DNA of 64,000 bases from Serilophus lunatus (GCA_013399895.1 VXBA01001837.1:1695796-1759795), one strand, 5' to 3'. Positions 29,501 through 44,500 are shown, numbered from the stretch's first letter. A program made the numbers and translations. Notes: generated by a model not told the origin, from the letters alone.

Positions 29501-32500
29501 TATTACTGTTCAGGGCTGTCACAGAGAGACTATGAAGTAGCCAGATTAACGCTCTTTCTACGATCACTTGTTAATAAATCGATTCAAAATCTGTCAATTT
29601 TCCTTTGTAATCTTTCAGCCAAAAACTGCTTTCTAACTCATATACTTGCAAATTGTGAGGTGCTCAATGACAACTCTTTTTATCTATAAACCACTGTAAT
29701 TTGTTTTATTTGGAGTATTATTTTGTGTGCCACAAAAACCTACAAAATCAACATTCAACAGATTGAGCTCAGTAAATGCTGTTATGATGAAACCAGAATA
29801 TATCTGGATGTAAGACGTAGTATTAATCTCTTCATGCAAATGGGTAAATCTGATACAGCTTCTCTATACAATCTAGCAATTTAATTTCAAAGTACAAATC
29901 ACTTACACAAATCTGTGCTGTCAGACATGAATTTTCTTCTGAGATTTTTCTTGAGAGACATTTTACTGAAGGATCTTTCTAATTGATCAGAAACTCCTTC
30001 ATATCTTTCAGTTTTTCACATCCATTTTTAATTACCTAGAAGAATTTACATTTACTTTGAGTAGGAGAAAGAGAAATGATAGGTTTTAAGCTTCTCTGAG
30101 AGCTAATAGAATCTGTTTTTCTGATGATGGAACTCTGTGGTTTTGGTAAGATGGTCTCACTGAAGTTATGTTTGCTGTGTTCCTTATTCTTCCAGTATTC
30201 ATTTCTCCATGACATTTTATTTAATAGGATCTCTTTAAAAACTGCTGAATCAGATGTTCCTTGCTTACAGTGGCTGATCTCAAGGTTCTCAATACCCTGG
30301 ATGAGTTCGCTGTTGTCATCCTGAATTTAGGAAACAAAGCAAGAGTGGTTGGTTCCCTCTCATCATCGGACAATTTGGCTTTACATACCCTTAAAACATT
30401 TCCAAAGTATCTCTTTAATCTCTGCTTCCTAATTCTAAATTTGCAAGGATTCTGAGTAACAGCTGCTATTCTGGGCAACTACATTGACTGTACCATAAAC
30501 ATACTCTTATATCTCAAGCAGCTTACTCTTTTCAAAATGTCATCCCAAATTTAGAATGCTGGTAAACTCCCAAACCTGTGTTTTACCTGATAATAATAAA
30601 TTCAATAAAATTTATTGCAACTATAAACCAAAACTAAACATAAAGTTCATGACAATGATGGCATCCCATGGAATCTTTAATATTCCATATTTTCACATTG
30701 CATGTTCAATTTAAATGTAGAAGAAATAACTCCTGCTGAGATCATTTTATTCACCTCTGGTAATCATTTGGTATTGAATATATTAATTACCATTTGAATA
30801 TAATTTAAGAATTTTAGGTGTTATTTTGTTGACCTTATATTCATGTTTCTAACAATGTCTCTGCAAAATATCCCATGAAACAAGTGCACGATGTTCACTC
30901 ATACACCATCTCAACAACAAACAGCAGGACTGAACAGATGGAAAGAAAAATAATGGCAAACACATCTAGTGTTTGCCTCAATGTTCTTCCTCTCAATGAA
31001 GAAAGGATGAGAGAGGCCTCATCTCCATCTACTCATCCATATGCTACCACACAGGATGTAAGGCAGTATCTATTACAAGATTCAGTAAGATACTGAAATA
31101 TCTGCAGTGGGCCTCTCACAGCCACATGGAGTCCTACTGTACATAAAAGTCCAAGTTTGTTACTGACTTCAGTGAGTCCAGAGTTGCACGGTATGAAAGG
31201 TAAATTCAAGATAATACTTCAATTTTATTAATACACACATTTTGGAAGTTGAGTTTAATTCCCTCAGTTATTTCCCTGAAATAGGAACCTGTTCTTCTCT
31301 TTTTTTCATGGATTTTTATTTGTCATGTTATCTTAAAGTCTGTACTACAAAAGCCATGTAGAGTTAGGTTAGCTTAGGATGGAAGATTACTATAGCAAAC
31401 ATTGTTTTTCCCCCACATTAGAAGCAAATTACTAACTCTGATTTATTTGCAGCTTAAAACTCTTCCACCTTTGCATGTCTCATTAGGCATATATATTTAG
31501 GTTCTAGTATAATTTGTTAAATACCAAATCATGAAATGGTGCCAGAAACATCTCTAAAGTTTGCTTGATTGACAATAGTGCAGCACATATAAACTGAAAA
31601 TGAGAATGATTTTCCTGAGGAATGAGCACTTCCACTGACGTGATGTATCCCCTGAAAGGACATGCAGATGGGCTCTTCTGCTTCCTCTCTTTCTGGGTTG
31701 TTGTTTTAAGGAGATCATTCTAATGACTCCAAAGGGCCACTAGCTAGGAGCAGATAGGATATGGCCTCTTTGTATGCTCAACAGTGAGGTATCAGTGAAA
31801 TTATCTATTAGCTTTTGTAAGTGTACATTATCTTGTTTAATCTTATTTGTTTATTCCTTGAAATATTTGATTTCCACATGGAAGGCTTTACTGATGCACT
31901 GGCCTGTTATACATGAAACAGCCTCTTTGACAGTACTACGTGACACGTGGTCACACCTGCCACAGTTGCATAACTCTTGCAATCAGTAAAAGTTCTTGGT
32001 TTTGCTCTGGGTTTGGCACAATTCCTAAATGGAGCCATGACGAGCTTAATCATACAACGTCTCTGACAGAAATCTGAGCTGAAAGCATTGACATTCATGC
32101 AATTACAAAATAAGTCACTTGATGGTGAATGGTTCCAAAAGAAGCAATTTTTATTCTTTAGTGATTATTTGACACTGATAATAGAAAAACAGCATTGAAC
32201 TATTTCAGCGACTAATTAGGAACCACTAAATGGAATTTATACATACTTGTTTTCAGTTTGCAAAAATTTCTTCCTTAAAAGCCTAAAGTTTCATAAACTA
32301 TCTAATTCTAGCACAGTATCCAGTTAGGCACAGCAACCTGACAAAGACAAATCTACCTGTAGGTGTATGGGGAAAAGATGATTTATCCTCTGTCTAGCTT
32401 GAAGACAGATCTCATCCTAGGAGTTTTAGGATGTAAACTGCTTTATCAAGAATTACAAAGTGTCCTACCTCTTCACCGCTCTCAGTTTCCTGAAAGTTAT

Positions 32501-35500
32501 CTTCAGTTTGGGTTTTCTCATGTACTCCATTACTGTCCAGCTCCAAATCCAAAGGGAAAACACAACATTCCGGTGATGCATTTGGAGACTTCCCAGGAGG
32601 AGCTGATGGAGGTCTTGATGAAAATGTGAAAACCTCTTTGTTATTGACTTGATGATCACCTGTTTCACTGCTGTGGTGTTCAACAGAGGCATTCTGGGGT
32701 GAGGCTAAATTATGGCAGGCTGAATCTTCAGTAGCTATGAACTGCTTACTCCTATCCAACTGAATACTTCCAGTGAACTTTCTGGAAATGCCCATTCATC
32801 TGAAATATAGAATGTTTATTTCAATGCCAAATATGTAAATTGTGTGCTACCCTGATCATTCTCATTTTCTTGGGAAGTTGTAGAGCAAAGTAAGTTTTTC
32901 TAGTACAAAAACATCTTGCTTATCAGATTTATAGAATTGGAAGAGTGATGAGGATGCAACGAAAAAGATCAGGCTGCTTTCGAAGTGCAGCAAGGTTAAT
33001 CAAAACTTTTCTAGATCACAGTACAGGCTTTGGTACATGACATGGAGGCCTGCAATTTGCAAACCTGAAACTATTTAGATGTCAAGATTTGAAACCTGCA
33101 ACTGAATTTTATTTTAGGAAAACATAGTTTTATAAGTTTGACCATTGATCTTTTTCCATAGGCATTTTTTGTGGTTGACATTTAAAAGATAATCACACAT
33201 TGGTAGAAAGTTCATAATATTACAGTCTACTGCTTCTTTATTGCTGGAATTCTACACATTCTTTTACATCCAGAACTTATGGTTTAAATCTCAATTTCAA
33301 ACTACTGCTCTGATGAAAAACAATGTGACATGAAAAATGTATGAAGATATCTGTTTCACCAAGTTTCCTTGAAAACAGCCACTACTAATCTGACAATTTT
33401 AAAACAAACAATAAACTACAGAAATGGATTTAAAGATTGAGTGCACCAGACACACATGAAAAGACCATTTTTATATTCTTATTGTTAACTTATATTTTAG
33501 TGTTTGGAATGATGGTATAGAAAAAAATGTCAATTTGATTGATTAAAACCAATCTCAAATAGCATCTGAGAAAAGGAGAATTGCTCAAGTATGCAATACT
33601 CCCTTATTTTCATTAAAGGTAGTGTGGTGTGGATTATTCACTAGATATTGAAACTTTCTGGCTCCATAAAACAAAGTTACCATCAACTATATTAAAAAAG
33701 CCTCAATAAAAAATACTAAAAATGTAATAATAAAGTAGTTCTGAAATAATAAAATGCTTGCCATCGCAGAAGACAGTAGGTTTACTGTGGTATTTTAGTT
33801 TTAGTTTTGTTAGAATTACCATTTCAGGCACATTCAGCAGCTTGAGTGGGTGGGGGAAAGTTCCCACCATAAATGAAGGGAAGAAGAAGAATGAGGTACA
33901 AGGAGAAACAGTCGTCTCAATGAAATATGCAGGAGGAAGGCAGAAAAATCTGTAAGGGTTTAAGATGACATTTTATGGTGGTTACAGCATTCAGCAACTT
34001 CTGTAACCTGCAGTCAGTGTAGCACTTTGTTAATTGTCTACAAGTGAAAGATACAGGGAGTTTTGGACCTGACAAAATCCCATTACCTCTTCAACAAAAA
34101 CGACACTAGAGCTTCTCTTTAACTCAGCATTTCTATGTCAATTGTAACGAATAATTTGGAGTACCTTCTTATCAAAATATGCAAACTACTATGTAATCAC
34201 AACATTTCAGCAAACAACATAAATGCAAGAATGATCACCTTAACATCTAATTAGCTTTTCTACACAATCAGACTTATGCTAAAGCTTCTAATTGTAGCCT
34301 AACATTGTAATGAAAGTTTCAGCATTGAATAAATAAGATTGACATAAACAATGTTTACTCATTTTATTTTTTCTCTCGATTTAAAACAGTTTACCTTGGG
34401 AAAGGTACTGCACACCTGCTACAGAAGACAGGCCGATTTGAGGTCTACAATAAATCTACAAGGCATTATTCTAAATAGCAGCACCTAAGTTCTAAGGTAA
34501 TAAAAACAATCACGTATGAAAGCTCCCCTAACCTCAACAAATTTAAATTAATATTTACTCAAGCTAATGGCAGAACAAGAGCAGTGCTGCTCCAAGATCT
34601 CCACAGGCTGTGACTCCACAGGGATCAAAATGCCTGGTGATAAGAGCAGTGTAGGATGGATTCTTGTTGATACAAATTGTTTTGACCACAGTGTAAAAGA
34701 GGAGCCAGGAACTATGGAAGCTTGCACTTGCTTTGGGAACGTGGTTTGGTTCCAAGGACTTATCACAGGTGTATGTACATTTTAGACTCTGTAAGAAGTG
34801 TCAAGGCTATGATTTTGCTGAGTCATCACCACTGGGCCGAACTTGTGGTTGTTCACTCTGCTTTGAATTTACAAGAGGGCATTTAGACAAGCTGGTCTAC
34901 TTTCTTAAGTCTATCTTTTCATATCACTTGTATTTACATAAAATAACAGGTGTTGATTCATTTTTCTGAAGTTCTAGCACTAGATAGAAGCCTGGTACTC
35001 TAGATGAACAACAAGTTAACACAGTGATTCCTGCCCCAGAGTCCTCAAAAGTCAGGTAAATAGAAAGTGATTAAAAAATTCTCTAGAAAGTTCTATTTGC
35101 CTGAGTATCTTGCATCTGTTTCAGTTGCATTTTGAAACACATAACAGTAATTACTGACACTGTCAGAGTATACCAATTCCTTCTGAACATCCCCAAAGAA
35201 TAAACACAATAGAAATCACACTCAATGTGAAGGAAAATCTCGTTTGTCAGTTTTGAGCATATTTGAGTACTCTGACTTTTCAAATTGGTGGATATGCCTT
35301 TTCATAAAGACAAGGGCTACTTTTGTCACAGTAATCTACTTCCCAGACACATGCAAAGCAAGTTGATTGACATAACATAAAAATATCTACACATTTTGGC
35401 AGTCAGGTGGGAAAGGGAAAAACCCCAAAATATAAGATGAGGCGTCTTTCTGTGAATAAGAAACAAATACAATTCACTGCTGAACTTTATAAACAAAATA

Positions 35501-38500
35501 ACCCCCCTGATATTACATAGGTATTATAGTTAATATTCTAACCTCTTATCTGACAAGTAAAATTTCTGGTACATTTCATGTTTGGAATCTTCAGTGTTAA
35601 ATTTATTAGAGATTTAAAGAATAAATTATTTTTAGTTCTTTTTCTTTAATTATGAGAGCATGGAATTTTTCTTTATGTATTCATTCACTGCTCTGGTAGT
35701 CTGCTTAATCCTGCAAATCTTTATCAATGCTCAAAACCAGTTCTGTTGTAGGGTGTTTGATTTCCATAATCCCCCACAACAAGACATTTGTATTTTGTGC
35801 TTCTGGGTCCTTTGAAATTTACAACTGATAGTCTCTCACACCACACACAACTGAAATGTAAAATAATACAAAATAAGCACCGCACCACTGGCTGTCTCCC
35901 ATGTGTTTTTGGCTGCACTTTCTAGAGGCAATCTCCTATGACTGTTCTTGTCTGGCGATGGTACTTGGGGTGAGGTGAGCTGAAAATCTGCTTCTCCACT
36001 CACAGATGTTTTCTGAGTCTGATTTTCAAGGTCTGAAATGCAATGCAGAAGCTTATGAAATTCCTGTGAACACTCATATTACGTGCATTGTATTGTGAGC
36101 ACTGTACTGGGATACAAACGTCTTCCAAACAGCACGGCAATCCTATAGGGCAGCGGGAATATGACAGTCACAAGGAAGTAAAAAATTTAACCCTATGTGT
36201 GGGAGAAGGGCAAACCGTAGAAGTTATAAAAGACAGGCTTGCAAAATTCTGCAAATTAATTAAGAACCACTTCAGCAGCTCAGTTGTTTGCTCAGCATGA
36301 GGGAAAGCAGAGTACGTGTATAATCTGTGGCTCCTGCCACATCAGCAGGTGCTGATCCCTGGCTCGAACACTTACAGTACAAATACCTGCAGAGAGAATG
36401 AGCATTTATTCGAGCTCATACAGGAGAATAAGCCATGATTTAATAAATATGTCTTCAGTAATTAATAAGGCAGACAGAGGATTAGAATAACAAAGAATTA
36501 AGTCTTACATTCCAAAGGCAGAATAATGCAGAAATGTTGGCATTTTGAGAACTCTACACATCCTTTGCTTTATACTCTTACCATTGTGACATACATCTTC
36601 AGTTGTTTGGTGAGTATTTCTTTTTCCTCCTTGATCTAAAGAATCACTGCATGACAAAACTGATAGCTCCAATCTCTCAATATCTTGTATAAATTCAGTT
36701 GGCATTCCTGAATGTTCACGTTGGCATGGTGTATTATTTCTGCTACCTGAGGTCTTTGTTACCTTGACAGACATTATATTCTTGATAAAAAACAAAGAGG
36801 TAACAGCTTTCAAAATACTCCAAGGTAAAGTCACATATTTCCAAATCTTTTTTTTTTTTTTTTTAATTGTTATCTTTTCAGAAAACTTCATGGTAGTTAC
36901 AATTCAGTGTGGTATCTTCAATCTTTACAGTCTAACAACAGGCAGGGTTTTTTCACTGAGTGAATGGAAAACAAGGCAAACAAAAGGAAAAAAACCCTAA
37001 AATTCACTATCAGAATAGAAAGACTAAAATTGGTACTTATTCTAGACCTCAGGGATCTTTTCTTCTTTGGAGAAAGGAATCTTATTTTACATCTTGGCTT
37101 TGAAATGATTTCCTTCAGAACAGACTAATTCCTTTGGCTGGTTCCTTTATTCACAGTATTAAACTGGGAATTATAATCCCAACCTGGTTCCAAAAACCTG
37201 CATATTGTTTGCTGGCAGAGTGAGACCAGGTGCCTTCCCTGGCGTTGTAACTGTCAGCATCACATGAGCTGATGTAAGACTGACTATCAGAGCATATGGA
37301 AATGCAGTTTCTGCTCTGCACCATAGCTTTCATCGTATAGAGAAATATTTACACACTCACACAAAGTTCAGGAAACAAGAACTAAAAGCTCAGAAAAATT
37401 AGACTGATAAGAAATCACAGAGTAATTTTGGTAGAAAGAGACACCTTCAGGCCTAATGCTAAAATTTGATCAGTCTGTTTCAGTTTTGTTGTCTTTGAAA
37501 GTTTTGAAATTCCACGATCTCCCTGTGACCATTTTCTGGTACTGAGCCACTTTATATAATTAAATTTATCATTATATTTAGCAATAGGGGCCTGCTACCT
37601 CTTGGCCTTCCATGGCCCCTCTCAGAAGAGGCCTGGCCCTGCATTAATTGAAAATATCAACCCGATTCTCCCTTAGTCTTCTCCCCTGGGGCTGAACAAA
37701 CCCATGCCCAGTGCTGCAGCCACCCAAGCATTTCCCTCGCTCTCCATGGGGTATTACAGGACCTCTGGCACTGGGGGTCCATGACCTGGCCTCCTCCTTG
37801 GCACAAGTGCCAGCAGTGCTGTTGGAATTTAAACCTTCTTACCTCTCCTGGTACCTCTGTACTGACTCTTCTGTTTGAAGATGGAGCTGGACCAAGAATC
37901 TTTGATCCAAATGCAATATGTGATAGACCCTGAGTTTTACTGCTGCGTATGTTGCCTTTTCCTCTATTTATCGAGCTACCTAAGAAAAGTAACAGTTAAA
38001 TAAATAAATTACAGTACTTACAAAAAATAAAAAGTGCTAGTTATTCAAATCAACTAAAAGAATTAAGAATACTAAACATACCTAAAAATTATGCTCCTTT
38101 AAAGCACAGTTCCTAGAAATATAACAGTAGCAAATGCACATTTTATAAAAGTGTGTCAAGAAAAAAGGTCTACTATAGAGAAGTATTTCTAATCCCCTTC
38201 CTTTAAAGATTTATTTAAAAGAAGGATATTTATAAACAAGAAAAAAATGGGCTTGCATGATTTCTTTAGAACTTCAATGAAAACCTAACTTCTGTCAGGA
38301 AGAAAAAAGAACTCTAATTAATAAATAAAAGAATAAATAAATAATAACAGAAAAAAATGAGGCAAGACTGTCAAGAGATCAGTCACAGCTCAGAGAACTA
38401 TTTACATGTAGCTTGCTTTTTGAAATTACTGAATGTACTGTATTGCCTGGGCGGAGGCCTAATATTGCAAACACACCCTATTGCTCCTAAAATGTTCTAC

Positions 38501-41500
38501 CCCTTTTACTATTTTTTTTTTTATTGCTTGAAGTGGAGATTTATTCTTATAACTCTTTTTAAGCACAGAAATTGCCAACCAATCTGCAAGACAAAAAAAG
38601 ATTAACAAGGAATCTAGATGAATGTTCTGAAAAAAAAATTAAAAAGGAAGAACAATAAAATAAGCATGTATTAATTATATCGTCAGGGCTGCAGAATTGC
38701 ATGTACTATCTATTTTTCTCTTTTAATTCTCCAAGATTGTCAGTGAATTCTCCTTTCCAGAGCTGATAAAAAAGGTATCTTCACATTAATATTTAATACT
38801 TACAATGTCCAAAGATATTTTCTTGCTACAACTCCAGTGTTAAATTGCTATCTCACTTTAGAGATGTGGCATAAAGCAATAAAGTAGAAACAAAACATGT
38901 TGTTGATTCCCCTCAGCATTTTTCATAACCTTATTTCAAGATCAGCTTTATTTACAGTGTCATCAAGAGAATGAAAAACAGATCATGCATTAGCCACCAA
39001 ATACCATAATTTACTGTACTAATAAGCACAAAAGAAGCCACTTTCTGTGACTACCTTCCTCCTTCTTTCCTAATGTGACACTTTGGCTTCTGCTAACAGC
39101 TGCCATTTCACAAGATCAGATGACCTGTCTTGGTTTAACATCAATTTCTTTAATTTGCTGACTACCCTGGGATGTTGTTAGCTCCAATTAGAAAAGTTGA
39201 TTTGCATTAAAATCTCTCTTTATGAACACATTAATTGACTGCAATTAATTACCTACATCTACACATAACAGTGTGTTGGTGACATAATAAAATAATATGT
39301 GTAATTAAAAGTGGATGTTACTAAAGATAATTTAGGCTTTTGATTATCAAATTAACAAAAAGTTTAGTGGATAAAAAGAACATTTTCCATTTAAAATGTA
39401 CCTAAACATACAAAGTTTACATTTTCAAGGAGGCCAGCTTCTGAAATTTGAAAAGTATGTCTGGAGGAACACATGCTATGTTCATAAAATGGGATTAAAG
39501 GAAAGATTAAACCTTAAACTGAAGGCACTTCATTTTCATGCAGGTGAAGGATGTTATCATTAATTACTATATATTTCTAAGGGCTACATATCTTCGCAGT
39601 CCTGATGGCAAAACCTGAGTTTTGTTTTAAGTGAACAATGGTTTTTCTGTTTAGATACATCATCCACACTATTGTACTCACTTAAATTTTACAGTCCCTC
39701 TTCTTTTGACAATCCAGCCAAGAAGTATTTATTTGTAAATACAGTCACTGAGAAATTGGATGCCAGAGTTTCCTCTGCTTCCTCAAAGGCAAACTTATAA
39801 TTCAACTTTACAGTAGAACTTTGGCTTGCCTATTTGTAGGGCAGTAATAACCTAAAAGTACTTTTAGTATGACAAAAATGGTACTTGCTAGAAAGAGTGA
39901 ATTTGAAAGGAATCTAAATAAGTAAATGTATGAAGGGTCTTACCCTAAGCAAAAATTTAAAACCACTCCTTATTTCAGCTGCTGCAGGACAAAGATGGCC
40001 TTTACTAATGAGGTACATCGAGAGAGGGAGCAGAAGTTAAAGACTTGAAAAAGCACCAGCATGGGAGCTTAGTGTGAATGATGAAGTGTTTATGAGTTGG
40101 AGTTTTTTTCATATTCTGGTAAAAAGAAAAGAAGTTTAAAAAGTATTTTTAAAAAACCTTTGATATTATCAGGGTTGTTCTTAAAGTTTATTTTTCCTTA
40201 AAATTTCATGAGATGGTGCAGTATTTATTTATTTATTTACAGTATGGATTTACGAAATCATCTGCCTTCAACACAGTTCTTGAAGTTGGAAAAGCTTAAA
40301 AGTATAAGATTATATTTTCCCTTCACATTTTTACTGGTGCTAAATACATTACTCATATCCATATAAATGACCAACTGATTTTGGAATTGGACAAATTTCT
40401 TTACCATATTTTAATCATAATCTGTGTAACATAGCCTTTTCTTTTATGAGTTTTTAATTTTCAACTGATGTCTTGTTTTTGGGCCATGAGATAAGAAAAG
40501 TAGATTTTACTGAACTTCCTTGGTATCGCCAGTTAACTTTTTAAACTCCCTTATGTCAATTTTTAATGTTTTCAGCATATCTTCACATGAGAATTCTTCA
40601 TTCATGCTGCTTCTCTCTGAATCACTTCTTGGTCTGTAAAATCTTTTCTGAGATGGTTTAACTGATAATGTATAAAGTATTCAGATAATAATGAAAAACT
40701 GATTTAAAGGTTTGATACCTTTTTCATTTCATATGTATTTGAATTTCCTGCTACTATCTTAGTTTTTAAAAACATATTAAAATCTGAAAATTCTACTGAG
40801 CTGTGTCTATGGTGATGATAACCTTTCTTCCTTGAGTAATTTAATTTTGATACTTCAAAGCTTAACTGTAGTTAACATTCATCCCCAATGTACAATCCTC
40901 TGCATTTAGCAAATCTAGATTTTACATGGAATCATGTTACACATTTACTCAGCACAGTGGTCCCTAGACCATAATTTTTCAACACAGTGGCCACAAGAAA
41001 TAAAAACAGTAAACTGAAACCTTTCTTTGCAAACAATGATATTTCCAGCGTGTTACCTGCTCTCTACTGTTTTTCATGAAAAAATACATAGGGGATTCCC
41101 CATCTCACAAGTTTAAAACTCTCTGAAGTCTCACTCTTTATTAAACTAGTATCTGTAGCATATCAAAATTTTGCTCCCATGTTACTCATGTCATTGTTGA
41201 GATTATTCATAACTATAATAAACAATATAGGGCCTAGAACAAAAAAAATCTTTTGAGGTCTCCTGTTGTTAGCCTTCAGCTGGAACAAAAATTTAATCCT
41301 CTCATTGCTTTCTCTTAGTTTTTATCCAAGTCAATAGTTTGTATCTTAGCACACGACTGCCCAGCTTCTTTAATAAATCTCTTCTATGCAATGCTGCCAA
41401 AGACTAAATTATATAGTTTATTATCTTGTACCTTACAGAAACATTCAAAAAACTCCAAGACACCAATAATAGAGTAACAAATTCCCCATACAATGCTTCA

Positions 41501-44500
41501 ATATACATTCAGATGACATATCTCAAATAGTGTTATAAATCCCACACTTGAATTAGAATTTTTCAGGCTGCACATAGATTGCAAACTATAGAACAGTCTG
41601 TGTGCTCATGGCACTGCAGCTATGCAAGACTTGTCATGTTTTAAGACACTAGAACTCTTAACATGCACTTTTACAAAAAAAAATCCATTATTCGTACACA
41701 TATGATATAGATTTTATTCACAATATTTTAATACAACAGAATACCTGTTTCTTTTACCGGATTTTCCCTACTTTTCATTTCTGGCTTGCGAATTTTTGCA
41801 AGGTTCAGCAGTTGTGTCACTTGTGCCACATCTGTACTGAGCTGGCAGCTTCGAGGAATAACATCTCTGGGCTCACAAGCCATAGATGGAACAATGCACA
41901 TTTCTAGAATCAAAAAATACGGGCTTTACTTTGCTGACATGACACTATGGAATTAAATTCAACTTACATCGTTTGGTAGATTCCATATTCTTTAGTTCAT
42001 GTGGCTGTAACATTTTAGTAGATTACGATAATTTAAAGATGTGCTGCAATTATTCACTTTTAATGTAATAAACGTGAATTTTAAAATTATATTGTGTATA
42101 TTTTTAGGCCAAACATTTTGAATACAGTTTAGGAAATATACACTAACTGGCTCAGCTAACTGGTCCAATCATCTGAGAGGGCAAAAGCTTTATCAAATAG
42201 TGATTGTTATGCAAAACTCAATTAATAATGAAAACACCTTACTATTGTTTTTCTGTAATTGAGTATGAAGTATAGAATCTTTTTAATTCAGCCAAACCTT
42301 CTGCTGTAATGTAAATTTAAGACAGGTCCTGAGCACAAGCCTAGAGGAGCAGCTGAGGGAACTGAGGCTGTTCAGCCTGGAGAAAAGGAGGCCAAGGGGA
42401 AACCTTATGCCTTGTAGTGAGGTGGGTGTTGGTGTCTTCTCCCAGGTAACAAGTGGCAGGACATGAGGAAATGGCCTCAAGTTGTTCCAGAGGAGGTTTA
42501 CATTGGATAATAGGAAGAATTTGTTCATCAAAAGGGTTGTCAAGCACTGGAACAGGCTGGTCATGGCGGTGGTGGAGCCACCATTCCTGTATGTGGCTCT
42601 CAGGGTTAGTGGTGGGTTTGGCAGTACTGGGTTAATGCTTGGATTTGATCTTAAGAGTCTTTTGCAACAATTCTAGGATTCTATGAATTGCCTAGATGAG
42701 GAAATTCAGAAGCATACACAACATACAAATGTCCACCAGCTGTGTAATAATCACACAATTGATAATGAAGTAATTAAATTGCAAAATTTTACTATGCATG
42801 CAGTTTATTAAAGCTGTCTACTCATTACGTTAACTACATTTTAGAATTTTGGAACTCATTTAGAACATTTAAACACATTTCAAAAACTGTTTAGAATGGA
42901 AAGCAGAAAACAATGCACCAGTAGAATTAAATTCAATTAATGCCAGTGAGACCTTAAACTGCAGTCTCCAGCTGAGAATTTAGCAGATTCTCTCTGTAGA
43001 CATTTTTTGATTAATTTTTTTCCCCAATCTTACCAACTTTAAAATTAGAGGAGTAATCACGAGGATCGCTTACTCTCCTCTGTTGGTTTAGGGTTTCCAA
43101 ATGGAAGACATATTTTGTTACACTTACAATACTGCTAACTATCCCTCCTTCTGAAACCAGAACCTTTTCTTCAGATGTGTTCTTTGAAAGGCACAAAGTG
43201 GAAATGGGAATGAAATAGAAGCAATCGAACTATACCTAGGATGCCTTTAAAATAAGGAAGTGCCAGCTGTGCTTTTGCAATTCCTCCTCTATTACTGCAA
43301 ATACCAGTGAGGAATGAAGTTCTCTCTCATAGAAAATGATGATTCAGGATTATGATGCTAGTCTGAAGACTGGTAAACTTTGACCAATATCCTGCCCTGT
43401 TTAAAACAAAAAAGAATCTCCCATTTTTCAACTCACCTCCAATATTACTTTCCTACTAATCAAGGTCACATTAGGCTAAACAAACATGAGATCAGAGCTG
43501 TTTATGATAGTTTCACAGCTGTTTCAATATCGTTTTGTAACACTTTTGTCTTGGACTATTTCAAGAAGTAATCTTTCATCTGCTGCTAATGTCCAGAATT
43601 ATCAAAACAAACAGCAAATGTTGCTACGTTTTAAGTATTTATCTTTCCTTTCAGACACTTCCTTCTTGCTCAAAATTTGATTTCTATCAGCATAAGAGAC
43701 CTGCATTACAGCAAGCTCTCTACTTGAGAATTCTTGCCGGAATTTCTTCAATAAAACACTTCTAAGGAATTCAATGTTTAAAACAGAGAAGTGCACACAT
43801 ATTTAATTAGTTGCTGAAGTCCAACACTAGCAGACTTAATATTCTGTATTGCCACTTTGATTTTCATGAAATCATGTAACCTTTCAAATTGCCAATCTGA
43901 TGGATAAGAAGCTTTTGATTTTACAATATGAATGGCTATGATTAAGACTAGATAGTAACTGAAACACACCATGTTCATCAGTTGTATCTTGTGGCTTGGA
44001 CTTTAAAGTGAAGATCTTTCTTAGTTTACAGTTAGCTGAAATAATAATTCCATCCAAGGACCGGAAGACAGCTCCTCTGAATATTTCAGTGGTGAATGCT
44101 ACCAAGTCAATACACATATTGCACCACTAGAAAAGAGAAACAACACCCTTTAGTAAACCCCAGACACTAATCATTGCAGAAGAGTATTTAAGTGTATAGT
44201 TCTTTACAGATGAAGTGTCAGTGGAGTATTAGATTATCACAGGCTGTTAGAAAATGCACAATGTATAGTATTTTGATATCAAAATTAGATATTGTTGTAT
44301 TTGCATTTTGAACAATCATTTGTACAAATGAATCAGTACAGTTGACTGCAGCCCAAGTGAGCTCAGCACAACACATCCACAATATGTTTTGCAGCTAACT
44401 TGTAAGGAAGTACAGTCATTGAAGGTTTTCTAGGAGGAAAAAAAAGTTGTTATTAAATATTACTTCATAAGTTAGAGTTACTGCAGTTTAAGTGTTCCAA

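Noticed and set aside
31907..32098. Minus-strand open frame with a good acceptor (AATGCTTTCAG) considered as a missing CFAP20DC exon
   Set aside because: It would be entered in phase 2 and left in phase 1, which fits neither E11 nor the next exons, and the peptide shows no convincing similarity.
32363..32629. Plus-strand open frame of 88 codons
   Set aside because: It is the antisense shadow of exon E11.
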